From positions 2,954,001 to 3,018,000 of the forward strand of contig NZ_CP011032.1 in NCBI RefSeq assembly GCF_002310815.1: a stretch of DNA of 64,000 nt. Direction: 5' to 3'. The stretch comes from Pseudoalteromonas tunicata (GTDB taxonomy: Bacteria > Pseudomonadota > Gammaproteobacteria > Enterobacterales > Alteromonadaceae). Made by a program: the position numbers and the translations under genes. How positions within the stretch are numbered: the stretch's first letter is position 1; each line of letters begins with the position of its first letter. Shown here piece after piece: positions 48,799 to 59,037 of the stretch. The notes beneath the pieces are model-generated. The model ran no database searches, was not told the DNA's origin, and saw only the letters and a list, made by a program, of their open reading frames with translations.

Positions 48799-49575
48799 CT
48801 ATTGCTCGGCTCGTAAAAAAACGGGCTCTTCTGCTTTTTTAGTCTGCTCTTGGCTAAAATAATAACCTTGCTCTGAGAAATTCTGAATCCCAGTTAAATC
48901 AGTAATCTTATTTTCAATGATATATCGTGCCATCATGCCTCGGGCTTTTTTTGCATAAAAGCTGATCACTTTATATTGGCCATTTTTACAATCTTTAAAA
49001 ATCGGTGTAATGATTTTTGCTTTTAATACTTTAGTATCTACCGCTTTAAAATATTCATTAGAGGCTAAATTAACTAAGTATTCGCAGTCTTGCTGTGCCA
49101 ATAACTCATTTAATTTATCGGCAATAATACGCCCCCAAAACTGATAAAGATTACTTCCTCTTGGGTTTGCTAAACGGGTGCCCATTTCAAGACGATAAGC
49201 TTGCATCAAATCAAGTGGTTTTAACACACCATATAGCCCCGATAAAATGCGTAAATGGGTTTGAGCATACTCTAACGACTCCGGTGTTAATGAATGAGCA
49301 TCTAAGCCACCATAAACATCACCATTAAATGCAAATACTGCTGGGCGGGCATTATCGTTTATAAAAGGCAAAGACCACTCGCTAAAGCGTGCTGCGTTTA
49401 GCCCAGCTAACTTATCACTGATTTTCATTAAAGAGCTCAGCTGAGCGGGGGTAAGTGTCCTGCACACTGTCATTAACTCTTCGCTATGATCTAAAAGCTG
49501 CGGTTGCGTTGCTAACACTGTTGGCAGTAGCGTCTCAAAATCTAAATTTTTTGCTGGAGAAATAACCGTAATCAT
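48799..49575 (-). CDS. yaaA: Peroxide stress protein YaaA
   Basis: YaaA lowers free intracellular iron during hydrogen peroxide stress and has a DNA-binding fold in the E. coli protein. The conserved start is [13 protein letters not shown], followed by [33 protein letters not shown], and [16 protein letters not shown]. At 258 residues it matches the family. The ATG at 49573-49575 is preferred over a GTG two codons upstream, since the family begins at this methionine. No strong ribosome-binding site is seen. A CRP-type site lies in the gap to tal. Confidence 0.92.
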   Translation of the reverse strand: MITVISPAKNLDFETLLPTVLATQPQLLDHSEELMTVCRTLTPAQLSSLMKISDKLAGLNAARFSEWSLPFINDNARPAVFAFNGDVYGGLDAHSLTPESLEYAQTHLRILSGLYGVLKPLDLMQAYRLEMGTRLANPRGSNLYQFWGRIIADKLNELLAQQDCEYLVNLASNEYFKAVDTKVLKAKIITPIFKDCKNGQYKVISFYAKKARGMMARYIIENKITDLTGIQNFSEQGYYFSQEQTKKAEEPVFLRAEQ

Positions 49576-49619
49576 AATCACTATTGACTTGTATTTTATT
49601 TAGTGTCAATTTCAACACT

Positions 49620-49641
49620 TATTGTGATGAAAATCACGTTT
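49620..49641. promoter_or_regulatory. Candidate CRP binding site upstream of tal-pgi
   Basis: TGTGA-N6-TCACG at 49623-49638 differs from the consensus TGTGA-N6-TCACA at one position and has AT-rich flanks. It lies 189 bases before tal and 45 bases before yaaA, so either promoter could be the target. Regulation is inferred. Confidence 0.5.
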
Positions 49642-49829
49642 TTGTTTGAAATACCTCCTAATTTACACTGTCATTACATCACCAACAGGTAAAATTTATC
49701 TCTCTGTAAAATGAGGACATTTGGCCTGTTAAAACGCGTTAATTTAAGTGCAATATTAATGTATTAAGGTATATTCAAAAATACTTAACAAATCGTATTG
49801 TTAAGTAAATTTTGGAATGAGGAAATCCC

Positions 49830-50780
49830 ATGAGCGCAGTATTAGCGGCTTTAAAAGCCCAATCAACCATCGTTGCCGACACGGGCGATATTGAACAAAT
49901 TAAAAAGCACAAACCACAAGATGCAACCACTAATCCATCTTTATTATTAAATGCGAGTAAAATCGAAGCTTACCAACCTTTATTACAGCGTGCTTGGGCC
50001 TATGCCAAAGAACATCAATCTGATGTAGCCAAACAAGTTGAGTTAGCGTGTGATTATTTTGCGGTATTAATCGGAAAAGAAATTGCCGATGTCGTGCCTG
50101 GTTATATATCAACAGAAGTGGATGCGCGTTTATCTTTTGATAGCCAAGCGATGATAGCAAAGGCAAAAGAGCTGTTAGCTTTATATCAGTTAGAAGGTGT
50201 AAGCCAAGATAAAGTGCTTATTAAAATAGCCTCTACTTGGGAAGGCATAAAAGCGGCTGAAGTGCTTGAACAAGAAGGCATTAAATGTAATTTAACGCTA
50301 TTATTTAGCCAAGCCCAAGCCCGTGCCTGTGCCGATGCAAACGTATTCTTAATCTCTCCTTTTGTTGGTCGTATTTTAGATTGGCACGTTGCTAACGGCA
50401 TGGAAAAACCAACCGATCCACTACAAGATCCTGGTGTGCAATCTGTTCGTAATATTTATGAATTTTATAAAACGCACGGTTATAATACCGTTGTGATGGG
50501 TGCAAGCTTTCGCAATACAGGCGAAATATTGGCATTAAGCGGTTGTGATAAATTGACGATTAGCCCCGCTCTGCTTTCTGAACTAGAAAATATGACAGAT
50601 GCACCCAACTATCAACTTGAGAAATTTACCGTTCAATTTGATAAACCAGACGCATTAACTGAAAGCCAATTTCGCTGGTTACATAACCAAGACCCTATGG
50701 CGACAGAAAAATTAGCAGAAGGTATTCGCGCATTTGCCGCTGCACAAGTCGACCTTGAAAATTGCTTTAAAAAACTTTAA
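49830..50780 (+). CDS. tal: Transaldolase
   Basis: Transaldolase moves a dihydroxyacetone unit between sugar phosphates in the pentose phosphate pathway. The motif [12 protein letters not shown] lies near residue 31. The Schiff-base lysine is in [24 protein letters not shown] near residue 130, and [15 protein letters not shown] comes later. At 316 residues it matches E. coli TalB (317). It has GAGGAA upstream of the ATG, and pgi follows 11 bases downstream, so tal-pgi is an operon. Confidence 0.96.
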   Translation: MSAVLAALKAQSTIVADTGDIEQIKKHKPQDATTNPSLLLNASKIEAYQPLLQRAWAYAKEHQSDVAKQVELACDYFAVLIGKEIADVVPGYISTEVDARLSFDSQAMIAKAKELLALYQLEGVSQDKVLIKIASTWEGIKAAEVLEQEGIKCNLTLLFSQAQARACADANVFLISPFVGRILDWHVANGMEKPTDPLQDPGVQSVRNIYEFYKTHGYNTVVMGASFRNTGEILALSGCDKLTISPALLSELENMTDAPNYQLEKFTVQFDKPDALTESQFRWLHNQDPMATEKLAEGIRAFAAAQVDLENCFKKL

Positions 50781-50791
50781 AGGACTTAAAA

Positions 50792-52417
50792 ATGCCTCAC
50801 ATCAGCATTGAACAACGCTTACACAATAGCTTGTTGGATGCTGCACAAGATTTGCAGAAGCTCCATTTAGTGGAGCTTTTTCAATTGCAGCCAACTCGTG
50901 CAGAAATCTATCAATTAAATATCGCGCCCATTTATTTAGATTATTCAAAGCAACGGATCAATCAACAAGCGCTTGATAGCTTAGTTGAACTAGCCGAGCA
51001 TAAGCAACTTAGCCAAGCCCGAGATGCAATGTTCCATGGTGAAAAAATTAATCATACTGAGCAACGTGCGGTATTACATACTGCGCTGCGTAATAGTCAA
51101 AGATTAAGCTCTCACGCTCCTGATATTGCAGAAGAAATAAACCAAACTAAACAGCGCATGCTGTCATTTGTTGATAAGATCTTAAATCAGACTTTACGTG
51201 GATTTACCGATAAACCGATCACCGATGTGATCAGCATCGGCATTGGTGGCTCATTCTTTGGCCCTAAAATGTTACAAAGCGCCCTTGTTGAATATCAAAC
51301 ATCTAATATTAACGTTCATTATTTAGCTAACATCGATGGCGCTCAGATCAAACAATTATTAGCTAAGTTAAATCCAGCAACGACGCTGGTCATTGTTGCC
51401 TCTAAATCTTGGACCACAATTGAAACACAAGTAAATGCCAATGCGGTAATGACTTGGTTTAAAGGCAAGTTTCCAGAACAAGCTGCGATTGAAAAGCATT
51501 GGGTTGCACTGACTGCAAAACCAGAGCTCGCCCAAGCATATGGCATTGCTCCTGAGTATATTTTCCCACTGTGGGATTTTGTTGGTGGCCGCTATTCTGT
51601 ATGGTCTGCAATTGGCCTCCCCTTAGCGCTAAGCATAGGCAGCAAAGCATTTGACGAGTTACTCGCTGGTGCTGCATCAATGGATGAGCACTTTTGCCAA
51701 GCCCCGCTTAATCAAAATATGCCGGTATTACTGGCATTGATTGGTTACTGGCAACAAGTGTATTTAGGTTATAACAACCTTATGGTATTACCTTATAGCC
51801 ATGGTTTAAAATCACTCCCCGCCTACTTACAGCAACTCGACATGGAAAGTAATGGAAAATCCGTTAATGCCATCGGTGACCCTATAGCAACTTCTGGCCC
51901 TATTTTATGGGGTGCTGAAGGTACCAATTGTCAGCACTCATTTATGCAATTGCTACATCAAGGTAAGCAACAGGCAATGATTGATTTTATTGTACCGGCG
52001 AAAGGTGAGACACTTTATCCAGAACATCATAAAATGATGATTGCCAACTGTTTAGGTCAAGCGCAAGCGTTAATGCAAGGCAAAACAGAGCAGCAAGCAT
52101 TTGATGAGCTGATAGCTTCAAATATGCCAACTGAGCAAGCAAAAGCACTCGCCAAACATAAAGCAATGCCAGGTAATACGGGCTCAAATACGCTCGTACT
52201 CGAGTCTTTAACGCCTTATTCAGTCGGTGCTCTACTCGCTTTATACGAACATAAAATATTTTGCCAAGGGATATTATTTGGTATTAATAGCTTTGATCAG
52301 TGGGGTGTGGAACTAGGTAAACAATTAGGTAACCAGCTAATGAATGCCATAACGACAAAAAATAGCAGCCAACTAGATCCTTCAACTCAAGCACTGCTTA
52401 AACATATCAATTTATAA
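50792..52417 (+). CDS. pgi: Glucose-6-phosphate isomerase
   Basis: Pgi interconverts glucose 6-phosphate and fructose 6-phosphate. Family segments are ISIGIGGSFFGPKML near residue 145, then VGGRYSVWSAIGLP. QLDMESNGKSVNAIGDPIATSGP carries the glutamate base. GTNCQHSFMQLLHQG and the late KAMPGNTGSNTLVLESLTPYSVGALLALYEHK complete the active site. At 541 residues it is normal. It is cotranscribed with tal and followed by a strong terminator. Confidence 0.97.
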   Translation: MPHISIEQRLHNSLLDAAQDLQKLHLVELFQLQPTRAEIYQLNIAPIYLDYSKQRINQQALDSLVELAEHKQLSQARDAMFHGEKINHTEQRAVLHTALRNSQRLSSHAPDIAEEINQTKQRMLSFVDKILNQTLRGFTDKPITDVISIGIGGSFFGPKMLQSALVEYQTSNINVHYLANIDGAQIKQLLAKLNPATTLVIVASKSWTTIETQVNANAVMTWFKGKFPEQAAIEKHWVALTAKPELAQAYGIAPEYIFPLWDFVGGRYSVWSAIGLPLALSIGSKAFDELLAGAASMDEHFCQAPLNQNMPVLLALIGYWQQVYLGYNNLMVLPYSHGLKSLPAYLQQLDMESNGKSVNAIGDPIATSGPILWGAEGTNCQHSFMQLLHQGKQQAMIDFIVPAKGETLYPEHHKMMIANCLGQAQALMQGKTEQQAFDELIASNMPTEQAKALAKHKAMPGNTGSNTLVLESLTPYSVGALLALYEHKIFCQGILFGINSFDQWGVELGKQLGNQLMNAITTKNSSQLDPSTQALLKHINL

Positions 52418-52423
52418 TCTGAC

Positions 52424-52468
52424 AAATCAGAAACAAACGAACAATTTGTTTCTGATTTCTCCTTTTTT
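52424..52468 (+). terminator. Intrinsic terminator downstream of pgi
   Basis: A perfect 14-bp stem AAATCAGAAACAAA with its complement encloses a 7-base loop and is followed by CTCCTTTTTT. It lies 7 bases after the pgi stop codon. Confidence 0.88.
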
Positions 52469-52596
52469 CAGCCAAAAAACGCCCTCTGTAACTTAACATT
52501 CATATTTTTGCAACCTTAGCTACATCTAATAGTTTTAATTTTGACCTTGTTATGATATAGCTACGTTCGGGATTACGAATAAAAAAGGAGCGCAAT

Positions 52597-52779
52597 ATGG
52601 ATAATCTAGATGACATTTTAACTCTGTTAGAAAGTCCGGAAGCAACAGTGAAAAGCTCGAAAAACCAAAAAAGAAAATGGCGAGAAATTGAGGCGCTAAA
52701 GGATAAGCACCGCTTGCGCAAGGAGCTGCAAGACCTAGATTGGTCGCACGAAATCGAACTCGAAGAACTTAATTTTTAA
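52597..52779 (+). CDS. DUF3545 family small protein
   Basis: This 60-residue charged protein begins MDNLDDILTLLESPE and has the conserved core QKRKWREIEALKDKHRLRKELQDLD. That core is a single long helix rich in Lys, Arg and Glu, known from Vibrio, Shewanella and relatives. The family has no known function. AAAAGGAGCG lies 6 bases before the ATG, a strong ribosome-binding site. It stands alone between the pgi terminator and a terminator shared with ung. Confidence 0.85.
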   Translation: MDNLDDILTLLESPEATVKSSKNQKRKWREIEALKDKHRLRKELQDLDWSHEIELEELNF

Positions 52780-52784
52780 TTCCT

Positions 52785-52807
52785 AAAAGGCTCCGATGGA
52801 GCCTTTT
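52785..52807. terminator. Bidirectional terminator between DUF3545 gene and ung
   Basis: The 10-bp stem AAAAGGCTCC/GGAGCCTTTT with a 3-base loop is followed by further Ts. It lies 5 bases after the DUF3545 stop and 24 bases after the ung stop. Confidence 0.88.
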
Positions 52808-52831
52808 TTAATCTTATTAACTTAAATTAGC

Positions 52832-53485
52832 TTAAACTTGCCAATCAATCGGCTTATTCCCAAGCTCTTGCAATAACTGATTGATGGTTGAAAAATGCTT
52901 ACAACCATAAAATCCTCGATATACCGAAAGTGGCGATGGATGCGGCCCACTTAATACCTTATGTACACCTTGATTTATTTTTTTGCCTTTTTTCTGGGCA
53001 TGTGCGCCCCAAAGGACAAAAATAATCGGCTGTGATTGCGCATTTAACAAAGCTATCACCCTATCAGTAAACTGCTCCCAACCAAGGTGTTTATGAGAAT
53101 GCGCTTGGCCTTGCTCGACTGTCAGCACGGTATTGAGCATCAATACCCCTTGCTGCGCCCACTTTTGCAGATAACCGTGCTCTGGAATAGCAAAGCCCTC
53201 AATATCAGTCGCGAGCTCTTTATAGATATTGACTAAAGATGGAGGCGGTTTAATACCCGGTAATACTGAAAAACACAATCCATGGGCTTGGCCTGCTCCG
53301 TGATAGGGATCTTGACCAAGAATAACCACTTTTACATCTGCAAGAGGAGTTGAGTCAAACGCACTAAATACTAAATTTTCAGGGGGATAAACCTCGACTT
53401 CTTCACGACGCTTAGCGACATAACTTAAGGTGTCCGCTAAATAAGGATGTTGTTGTTCTTGGGCAATAAACTCAGACCAATTCAT
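52832..53485 (-). CDS. ung: Uracil-DNA glycosylase
   Basis: Ung removes uracil from DNA. The water-activating aspartate is D59 in [15 protein letters not shown]. The uracil-binding part includes [18 protein letters not shown], and the family 1 leucine loop is [18 protein letters not shown]. At 217 residues it has normal length. It lies 106 bases downstream of the thrC stop on the same strand, with the thrC terminator between, so it has its own promoter. Confidence 0.97.
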   Translation of the reverse strand: MNWSEFIAQEQQHPYLADTLSYVAKRREEVEVYPPENLVFSAFDSTPLADVKVVILGQDPYHGAGQAHGLCFSVLPGIKPPPSLVNIYKELATDIEGFAIPEHGYLQKWAQQGVLMLNTVLTVEQGQAHSHKHLGWEQFTDRVIALLNAQSQPIIFVLWGAHAQKKGKKINQGVHKVLSGPHPSPLSVYRGFYGCKHFSTINQLLQELGNKPIDWQV

Positions 53486-53551
53486 AATATTCTCTTGTAT
53501 TCAATCGACACGCTATTATGCCAATCTCAAAACGATAAAAATAGCAGGCAT

Positions 53552-53574
53552 AAAAAAGCCAGCTGAGCTGGCTT
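53552..53574 (-). terminator. Intrinsic terminator of the thr operon
   Basis: On the minus strand an 8-bp stem AAGCCAGC/GCTGGCTT with a 3-base loop is followed by TTTTTTA. It lies 17 bases after the thrC stop codon. Confidence 0.85.
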
Positions 53575-53591
53575 GATTAAAAACATTTTTA

Positions 53592-54875
53592 TTAGCCTAA
53601 TTTAACTAATAACGCTTCACGTAATACATGATAATCATTAACTAAATCAACCGCTAAACACGGTTTAGCCAGTGCGTCGCTCAGCGGTTTTGGCATCTCT
53701 AACTTAATATCTAAAATACCTTCAACACTTTCTTTAAACTTAGCTGGGTGTGCAGTAGCTAAAAATACCCCAACGCCATCTGCGGCCAAGTCACGTTTAA
53801 GCCCTTCATAAGCAATCGCCGTGTGTGGCTCAGCTAAATAGCCTAACTGATTTAAATGATGCATCGCGGCTTGTGTGGTTTGCTCATCAATAGCGTGTGA
53901 GTAAAAATTGTCATAGCTAAACCAGTTGTGATCAAGCATGTATTGCACTCGTGGCCAGTTATTTGGACGACTCACATCCATTGCATTAGATAATGATTCT
54001 TTAGTTGCAGCCGGTTGCCATTCTTTATTGTGTAAAAAGCGTGGTACGGTGTCATTTTGATTGGTTGTTGCCGACAGTTTCGCCGCAGGTAAACCAATCA
54101 CAGCACCAATCATTGCCGCACAAACATTACCAAAATTACCACTTGGTACTGAAACGTGAGCTTGCGCTCTTTGCGCTTTAGGTAAACGCGCCAAGGCTTC
54201 AAAGTAATAACACACTTGAGCCACTAAGCGACTGATGTTAATTGAGTTAGCCGAATTTAAGCCTAAACGCTGTTTCACTTCATTATCTAAAAACGCAGCT
54301 TTAACCATCGCCTGACAATCATCAAAACTACCATCAACGGCATAACAATGAATATTCTCACCCAAGGTAGTGAATAGCTTTTGCTGTGCTAACGATATTT
54401 TACCTTTAGGGTATAAAATCACGACATCGATATTGTCTTTTTTATAAAAAGCATGTGCAACTGCAGCGCCAGTATCTCCGCTTGTTGCAGTTAAAATGGT
54501 AGTTTTATTACCTTGGCTAAACTCAGCTAAACATTCAGCCATAAAACGACCACCAAAGTCTTTAAAAGCCAATGTCGGACCATGATAAAGCTCTAAACAA
54601 TATATGTTTTTTTCAACTTCAACTAATTTCAAATCAAAGTTAAATGCACGAGCAACCATGGCAGCTACTTGCTCACTTGATAACTCATCGCCAATTAAAT
54701 GACTTAAAATTTTGCTACTGCGGGTGACAAAATCCAGTTCAAGTAAGGCATCAATGTCTGCGATTGGGGTTAAATTTTCCGGAAAAAACACACCTTGATC
54801 ACGGCCTAATCCTGTTTTTACCGCTTGGATAAATGACACTTTTTCTGAATGATCTTTTAAATTATGCAGTAACAT
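53592..54875 (-). CDS. thrC: Threonine synthase
   Basis: ThrC converts O-phosphohomoserine to threonine with pyridoxal phosphate. The PLP lysine is in GPTLAFKDFGGRFMA near residue 107. TILTATSGDTGAAVAHAF forms the phosphate-binding part, and FGNVCAAMIGA and VSVPSGNF are later conserved segments. The start at 54873-54875 (MLLHNLKDHSEKV) matches E. coli ThrC and has GGAG 6 bases upstream, giving 427 residues; the four codons before it are not needed. It overlaps the end of thrB by 14 bases, which gives coupled translation. Confidence 0.96.
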   Translation of the reverse strand: MLLHNLKDHSEKVSFIQAVKTGLGRDQGVFFPENLTPIADIDALLELDFVTRSSKILSHLIGDELSSEQVAAMVARAFNFDLKLVEVEKNIYCLELYHGPTLAFKDFGGRFMAECLAEFSQGNKTTILTATSGDTGAAVAHAFYKKDNIDVVILYPKGKISLAQQKLFTTLGENIHCYAVDGSFDDCQAMVKAAFLDNEVKQRLGLNSANSINISRLVAQVCYYFEALARLPKAQRAQAHVSVPSGNFGNVCAAMIGAVIGLPAAKLSATTNQNDTVPRFLHNKEWQPAATKESLSNAMDVSRPNNWPRVQYMLDHNWFSYDNFYSHAIDEQTTQAAMHHLNQLGYLAEPHTAIAYEGLKRDLAADGVGVFLATAHPAKFKESVEGILDIKLEMPKPLSDALAKPCLAVDLVNDYHVLREALLVKLG

Positions 54876-55815
54876 TGTTTGCTCCATTTTCTAATACACG
54901 TGTGCCTAAATTATCTAATTGGCAAATATGACAAAAACCTTGGTCGTTAATATAATTTTGCGCCAACCAATCTGCGCATTGCTCTGCGGTTACTAAATCA
55001 GTACATACCGCAAACAGTGTTGGCCCTGCGCCAGAAATACTCATCGCTTTGGCGCCAAGTTCTGGTAATGCAACTTTGGCCTCAGCAAAACCATCAATTA
55101 ACACAGCACGATGCGGCTCTGCAATATGATCAGCCATAATTGACAGCGCTAACTCATATTGTCCCGTTAATAAAAAGCTAGTGAACGCCGATAAGCGCTG
55201 GGCAAACTCAACACTGTCGTGTAGCGAAATTTCTTTAGGTAACACTGAGCGCGCTTTGGCGGTATTTAAACTAAAGCCCGGAAACGCGACGACATAATAC
55301 CAATCAGGGTTTACAGGTAAACTAATTGATTTATTTGGAATTAAATCACCCGTTAGCTGCAGTCCACCTAAATAACACGGTGAAATATTGTCATAGTGAC
55401 GGCCACCACTCACTATCGCTTCAAAATCGGCCATTAATTCAATCAATTGAACTTGGCTCAATTGGGTATTGGCAAATTTATCTAAAGCCGCAAAAGTCGC
55501 AACGACTGAACAAGCACTCGAACCGAGCCCAGAACCAATAGGTAGATTTTTCTTAAGCTCTAAGCGTACTGGTGGCATTTCTGGCGCCACATGTTGGCGA
55601 AAATGCATTAAACACTGATACGCCAAATTCTCTTGTGCCGCACTGGGTAACTTTGCCGCATATTGGCCACTACAAACAAAACTTTCTTCATCCGCAGCTT
55701 CGATACGAACCACATCACCTAATAAACAACCATCAATCGGTGCAAGCGCCGCACCTAACGCATCAAAACCAACGGAAAAATTGCCAATTGAGGCTGGGGC
55801 ATAAACTTCAAACAT
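54862..55815 (-). CDS. thrB: Homoserine kinase
   Basis: ThrB phosphorylates homoserine with ATP and belongs to the GHMP kinase family. The N-terminal motif VYAPASIGNFSVGFDALGAAL is followed by the ATP-binding loop LPIGSGLGSSACSVVA near residue 92. SGAGPTLFAVC is the C-terminal motif. At 317 residues it matches the family. AGGAGG lies 5 bases before the ATG, just after thrA, and its end overlaps thrC. Confidence 0.96.
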   Translation of the reverse strand: MFEVYAPASIGNFSVGFDALGAALAPIDGCLLGDVVRIEAADEESFVCSGQYAAKLPSAAQENLAYQCLMHFRQHVAPEMPPVRLELKKNLPIGSGLGSSACSVVATFAALDKFANTQLSQVQLIELMADFEAIVSGGRHYDNISPCYLGGLQLTGDLIPNKSISLPVNPDWYYVVAFPGFSLNTAKARSVLPKEISLHDSVEFAQRLSAFTSFLLTGQYELALSIMADHIAEPHRAVLIDGFAEAKVALPELGAKAMSISGAGPTLFAVCTDLVTAEQCADWLAQNYINDQGFCHICQLDNLGTRVLENGANNVTA

Positions 55816-55823
55816 AACACCTC

Positions 55824-58241
55824 CTAGCGTGATACGATTTTTAAGATATCAGAAAATACACCAGCCGCAGTGACTTGCGCACCCGCTCCATAACCACGAA
55901 TGACAAACGGACGAGGTTGATAATACTGACTTAAAATTGCAAGGGCATTCTCACCATCACGAATATCATTAAGTGCATGCTCGGCCGCAACGGCTTCAAT
56001 ACCTACTTTACAATGACCATTTACAATGCTGCCGACATAACGCAATACTTTACCTTCATCACGTGCTTGATGTACTTTTGCGCCAAATGCCACATCTAAA
56101 CTTGGTAATTGCGCCATAAACTCATCAACACTTGCCCCTTTGGCAAAATCCTTAGGTAATACAGACTCAACTTCAATATCAGAAAGCTCAAGCTCAAGCC
56201 CTGATTCACGAGCGATGATCAGCAGTTTTCGAGCTACATCTGTCCCTGATAAGTCATCACGAGGGTCAGGTTCGGTAAAACCGTTTTTCTTCGCTTGTAA
56301 TGTTGCTTCAGATAATGTTAAACCGTCTTGTAAGGCACCAAAAATATACGATAACGAACCAGATAAAATACCATTAAAACTAAGTAACTCATCACCGGCA
56401 CTTAAAAGTAATTTCAAGTTATCTAATACTGGCAAGCCTGCACCCACATTAGTTTCGTATAAAAATTTACGATTATTTTTTAGGCTAGTTTGAATTAATT
56501 GCTGGTAATAAGCTTGTGATGAAGTATTGGCTTTTTTATTCGCTGCAACCACATGAAAACCAGCGGCCAAAAACGACACATATTGATCAGCCAATTGGCT
56601 TGATGAACTACAATCGACAATAACCGGGTTAATCAAATGATTCGCTTTAACAAACGCTTCAAGTGTTGCTAACTCAAAGCTTTGGGTTGATTCGGCCAAT
56701 TGCGCAGGCCAATTTTGTAAACAAATGCCGTCCTCGTTCAAGAACAATTGTTTAGAATTTGCCACGCCATATAGGTTAAGTTTGATATTACGCTGTTCAA
56801 GCCACTGCTGTTGTTTTTCAAATTGCTTAATCAGCTCAGCCCCCACTAGACCGCAACCTAATAAAAACACATCAATTGATGGGATATGGGTAAAGAAATT
56901 TTCGTGACACACTTTTACCGCATCGTTACATAATGCCCCATCTATAACCGCTGAAATAGAGCTTTCAGTTGAATCTTGTGCAATAGCCACAATGTTTACT
57001 TGTGCTTGTGCAAGAGAAGCAAAAAACTTTGCCGCCAAGCCTCGGTGCGCTTTCATATTGTCCCCCACCAAAGTGACAATAGCCAGCTCACGTTTAACTT
57101 GTACCGGCTCAATTAAACCTGCTTGTGATTCCAGCTCAAAAGCTACCTCAAGCGCATCTAATGCCAAATTTAAATCAGCTTCATGCACACAAAAACTAAT
57201 GCTAAATTCACATGAAGATTGTGTAATTAAGACAATTGAAACGTTATCTTGCGCAAGTGCAGTAAATACACGCGCAGCCATGCCAACTTTGCCTTTCATA
57301 CCTGGGCCTGAGACTGTCAACATTGCAAGGTCTTGCAAACTCGACAATGCTTTTACGGGCTCTTCAGCGCTTGAAACTTCACTAATTAAAGAGCCTGGTG
57401 CTTCAGGGTTATGGGTATTTTTAATTTCACATGGCACACCTGCTTTAGCACAGGGTAAAATTGTTTTCGGATGTAATACTTTTGCACCAAAATACGATAA
57501 CTCCATTGCCTCTTTATATGACAAACTATCGATTTTTGTTGCTTTGCTGATATAACGAGGATCAGCACTATAAACACCATCTACATCAGTCCAAATCTGG
57601 CATACATCGGCTTTTACGCACGCAGCTGCAATCGCCGCCGAATAGTCAGAACCATTACGGCCAAGTGTCGTGAGCTCACCCGCATCATTACTAGCCGTAA
57701 AACCAGGCATGATATAAATTTGACTTGGTGCCAATGCCATTTGGTCAGCAAAACGAGGAGTACTTAAAGAAATGCTCGCTTCTGCATCTAAGTGACCACC
57801 ACGAGATAAAATACAATTAGTTGCTTCCAAATATGTAGGATTGTGCTCACTAAGCAATGCTTGCATCAGTGCAACACTTAAACGTTCACCAAACGAAATA
57901 ACAAACGCGCGCACTGAATCTGGACATACACCGAGTAACGAAACACCTGATAACTTTTGTTGTAATAATTTAAAATCAGGCCAATTACTAATGACTCTAC
58001 CAGCACTTTCAACATGTTGTTTTAATTCTAAACTGCGAGATAACAAGGCTTCCCACTGCACTTGATAATCCACACCATTTTCAGCGAACTCTGCCAGCTC
58101 AACCAACTTATCTGTCATGCCACCTGGAGCAGACAATACTAGCAATACCTGTGACGATAACTGAGCATTTACTAACTGAGCAACTTGCTTTAAGCAAGCA
58201 TAATCAGCCAGTGACGACCCACCAAACTTCATAACTTTCAT
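55824..58241 (-). CDS. thrA: Bifunctional aspartokinase I/homoserine dehydrogenase I
   Basis: ThrA catalyses the first and third steps of threonine synthesis. The aspartokinase part starts [13 protein letters not shown], with [16 protein letters not shown] in the middle. Two ACT regulatory domains follow at about 320-455 ([17 protein letters not shown] and [18 protein letters not shown]). The homoserine dehydrogenase part (about 465-805) has [42 protein letters not shown] and [19 protein letters not shown]. At 805 residues it is usual in length. GAGGAAATT lies before the ATG. It is preceded by a leader peptide and attenuator. Confidence 0.97.
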   Translation of the reverse strand: MKVMKFGGSSLADYACLKQVAQLVNAQLSSQVLLVLSAPGGMTDKLVELAEFAENGVDYQVQWEALLSRSLELKQHVESAGRVISNWPDFKLLQQKLSGVSLLGVCPDSVRAFVISFGERLSVALMQALLSEHNPTYLEATNCILSRGGHLDAEASISLSTPRFADQMALAPSQIYIMPGFTASNDAGELTTLGRNGSDYSAAIAAACVKADVCQIWTDVDGVYSADPRYISKATKIDSLSYKEAMELSYFGAKVLHPKTILPCAKAGVPCEIKNTHNPEAPGSLISEVSSAEEPVKALSSLQDLAMLTVSGPGMKGKVGMAARVFTALAQDNVSIVLITQSSCEFSISFCVHEADLNLALDALEVAFELESQAGLIEPVQVKRELAIVTLVGDNMKAHRGLAAKFFASLAQAQVNIVAIAQDSTESSISAVIDGALCNDAVKVCHENFFTHIPSIDVFLLGCGLVGAELIKQFEKQQQWLEQRNIKLNLYGVANSKQLFLNEDGICLQNWPAQLAESTQSFELATLEAFVKANHLINPVIVDCSSSSQLADQYVSFLAAGFHVVAANKKANTSSQAYYQQLIQTSLKNNRKFLYETNVGAGLPVLDNLKLLLSAGDELLSFNGILSGSLSYIFGALQDGLTLSEATLQAKKNGFTEPDPRDDLSGTDVARKLLIIARESGLELELSDIEVESVLPKDFAKGASVDEFMAQLPSLDVAFGAKVHQARDEGKVLRYVGSIVNGHCKVGIEAVAAEHALNDIRDGENALAILSQYYQPRPFVIRGYGAGAQVTAAGVFSDILKIVSR

Positions 58242-58263
58242 ATTAATTTCCTCATCCCCAAAA

Positions 58264-58303
58264 ACGAAAAAAGGCCTGCGCTCTTTGTGAGCACAGGCCT
58301 TTT
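58264..58303 (-). terminator. Attenuator terminator of the thr operon
   Basis: On the minus strand a 15-bp stem (AAAAGGCCTGTGCTC against GAGCGCAGGCCTTTT, one wobble pair) closes on a 5-base loop and is followed by TTTTTTCG. It lies between thrL and thrA, 23 bases after the thrL stop codon. This is the expected place for Rho-independent termination when threonyl- and isoleucyl-tRNA are plentiful. Confidence 0.88.
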
Positions 58304-58326
58304 ATTTTGCGTACAGACCCATGCCA

Positions 58327-58386
58327 CTATCCAGTTAGGATGGTGGTTGTAATAATAATGGTTAGTACTGAATTAAATTTGTTCAT
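58327..58386 (-). CDS. thrL: thr operon leader peptide
   Basis: A 19-residue peptide reads MNKFNSVLTIIITTTILTG and has five threonines and four isoleucines, nearly all in a row. It lies 85 bases upstream of thrA and is followed by a terminator hairpin. E. coli ThrL has the same logic with Thr and Ile codons. Ribosome stalling on these codons should let the antiterminator form. A small imperfect hairpin (CCAC-ATCC with GGAT-GTGG, 58324-58346) at its end is a plausible pause structure. The peptide is far too short for gene finders. Confidence 0.85.
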   Translation of the reverse strand: MNKFNSVLTIIITTTILTG

Positions 58387-58467
58387 AGCCTTTAGACTGC
58401 CTCAAAACACCTTGCGATGTCAAGATGCAAAAAATGCATAAATTATTTCTTTTTTGTTTAAAAACGA

Positions 58468-58833
58468 TTATCTAATGCCAAACTTATGCATGACATCATT
58501 AAGTGCATCAGTTGCAACTGGTTTTTCTAAAAAAGTAAGCGCGCCTAAATTCATCACTTTTTCTTTCATTTCAGGTTGAATATCAGCTGATATAACCACA
58601 ACAAAACATTCAATTTTCTTTTCTTTTATATATTCGAGCACACCGACCCCATCAATGACAGGCATGGTAAGGTCTAAACACAACAAACCAATTTCTTGCT
58701 GTGCCAATATATTAATAGCCTCTTGGCCGTTTGCAGCTTGATAAATATCAAAGTCAGCATTTTTCGCAAGGTGCCTTACCACTTGCTTTCGTGCCATCAT
58801 TGAATCATCACAAACTAAAATAGGGAATCTCAT
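58468..58833 (-). CDS. Single-domain response regulator
   Basis: This 121-residue protein is a lone receiver domain. The acidic pair is in ILVCDDSMMARKQVV, the phospho-acceptor aspartate is in LLCLDLTMPVIDG near residue 55, and the threonine/serine switch and lysine are VISAD and EKPVAT. It has no output domain. It lies divergent from a histidine kinase gene 204 bases away, so phosphotransfer between them is possible but unproven. Similar CheY-like proteins act in phosphorelays or motility control. Confidence 0.88.
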   Translation of the reverse strand: MRFPILVCDDSMMARKQVVRHLAKNADFDIYQAANGQEAINILAQQEIGLLCLDLTMPVIDGVGVLEYIKEKKIECFVVVISADIQPEMKEKVMNLGALTFLEKPVATDALNDVMHKFGIR

Positions 58834-59037
58834 CAGTTATTTTTAACTAAAAATCAAACAAACCTGCAAACAGTTATAACATAGGTCTAAACAAAAAAAT
58901 AATTTTTAGGTCTTTGATTCAATTTTAAAAATAAATAGGTAAATCCTGATTAATTTATTTATTTTTTTTAATATATTAGCTAAGTTTATAAGGCAAAATC
59001 TTGCTACTTAACGTATTCATGGAGTGTTAGCTAACCA

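Noticed and set aside
56992..57555. A 187-codon plus-strand frame inside thrA
   Set aside because: It is antisense to the ThrA ACT domains; its Ser- and Cys-rich composition is typical of an antisense shadow.
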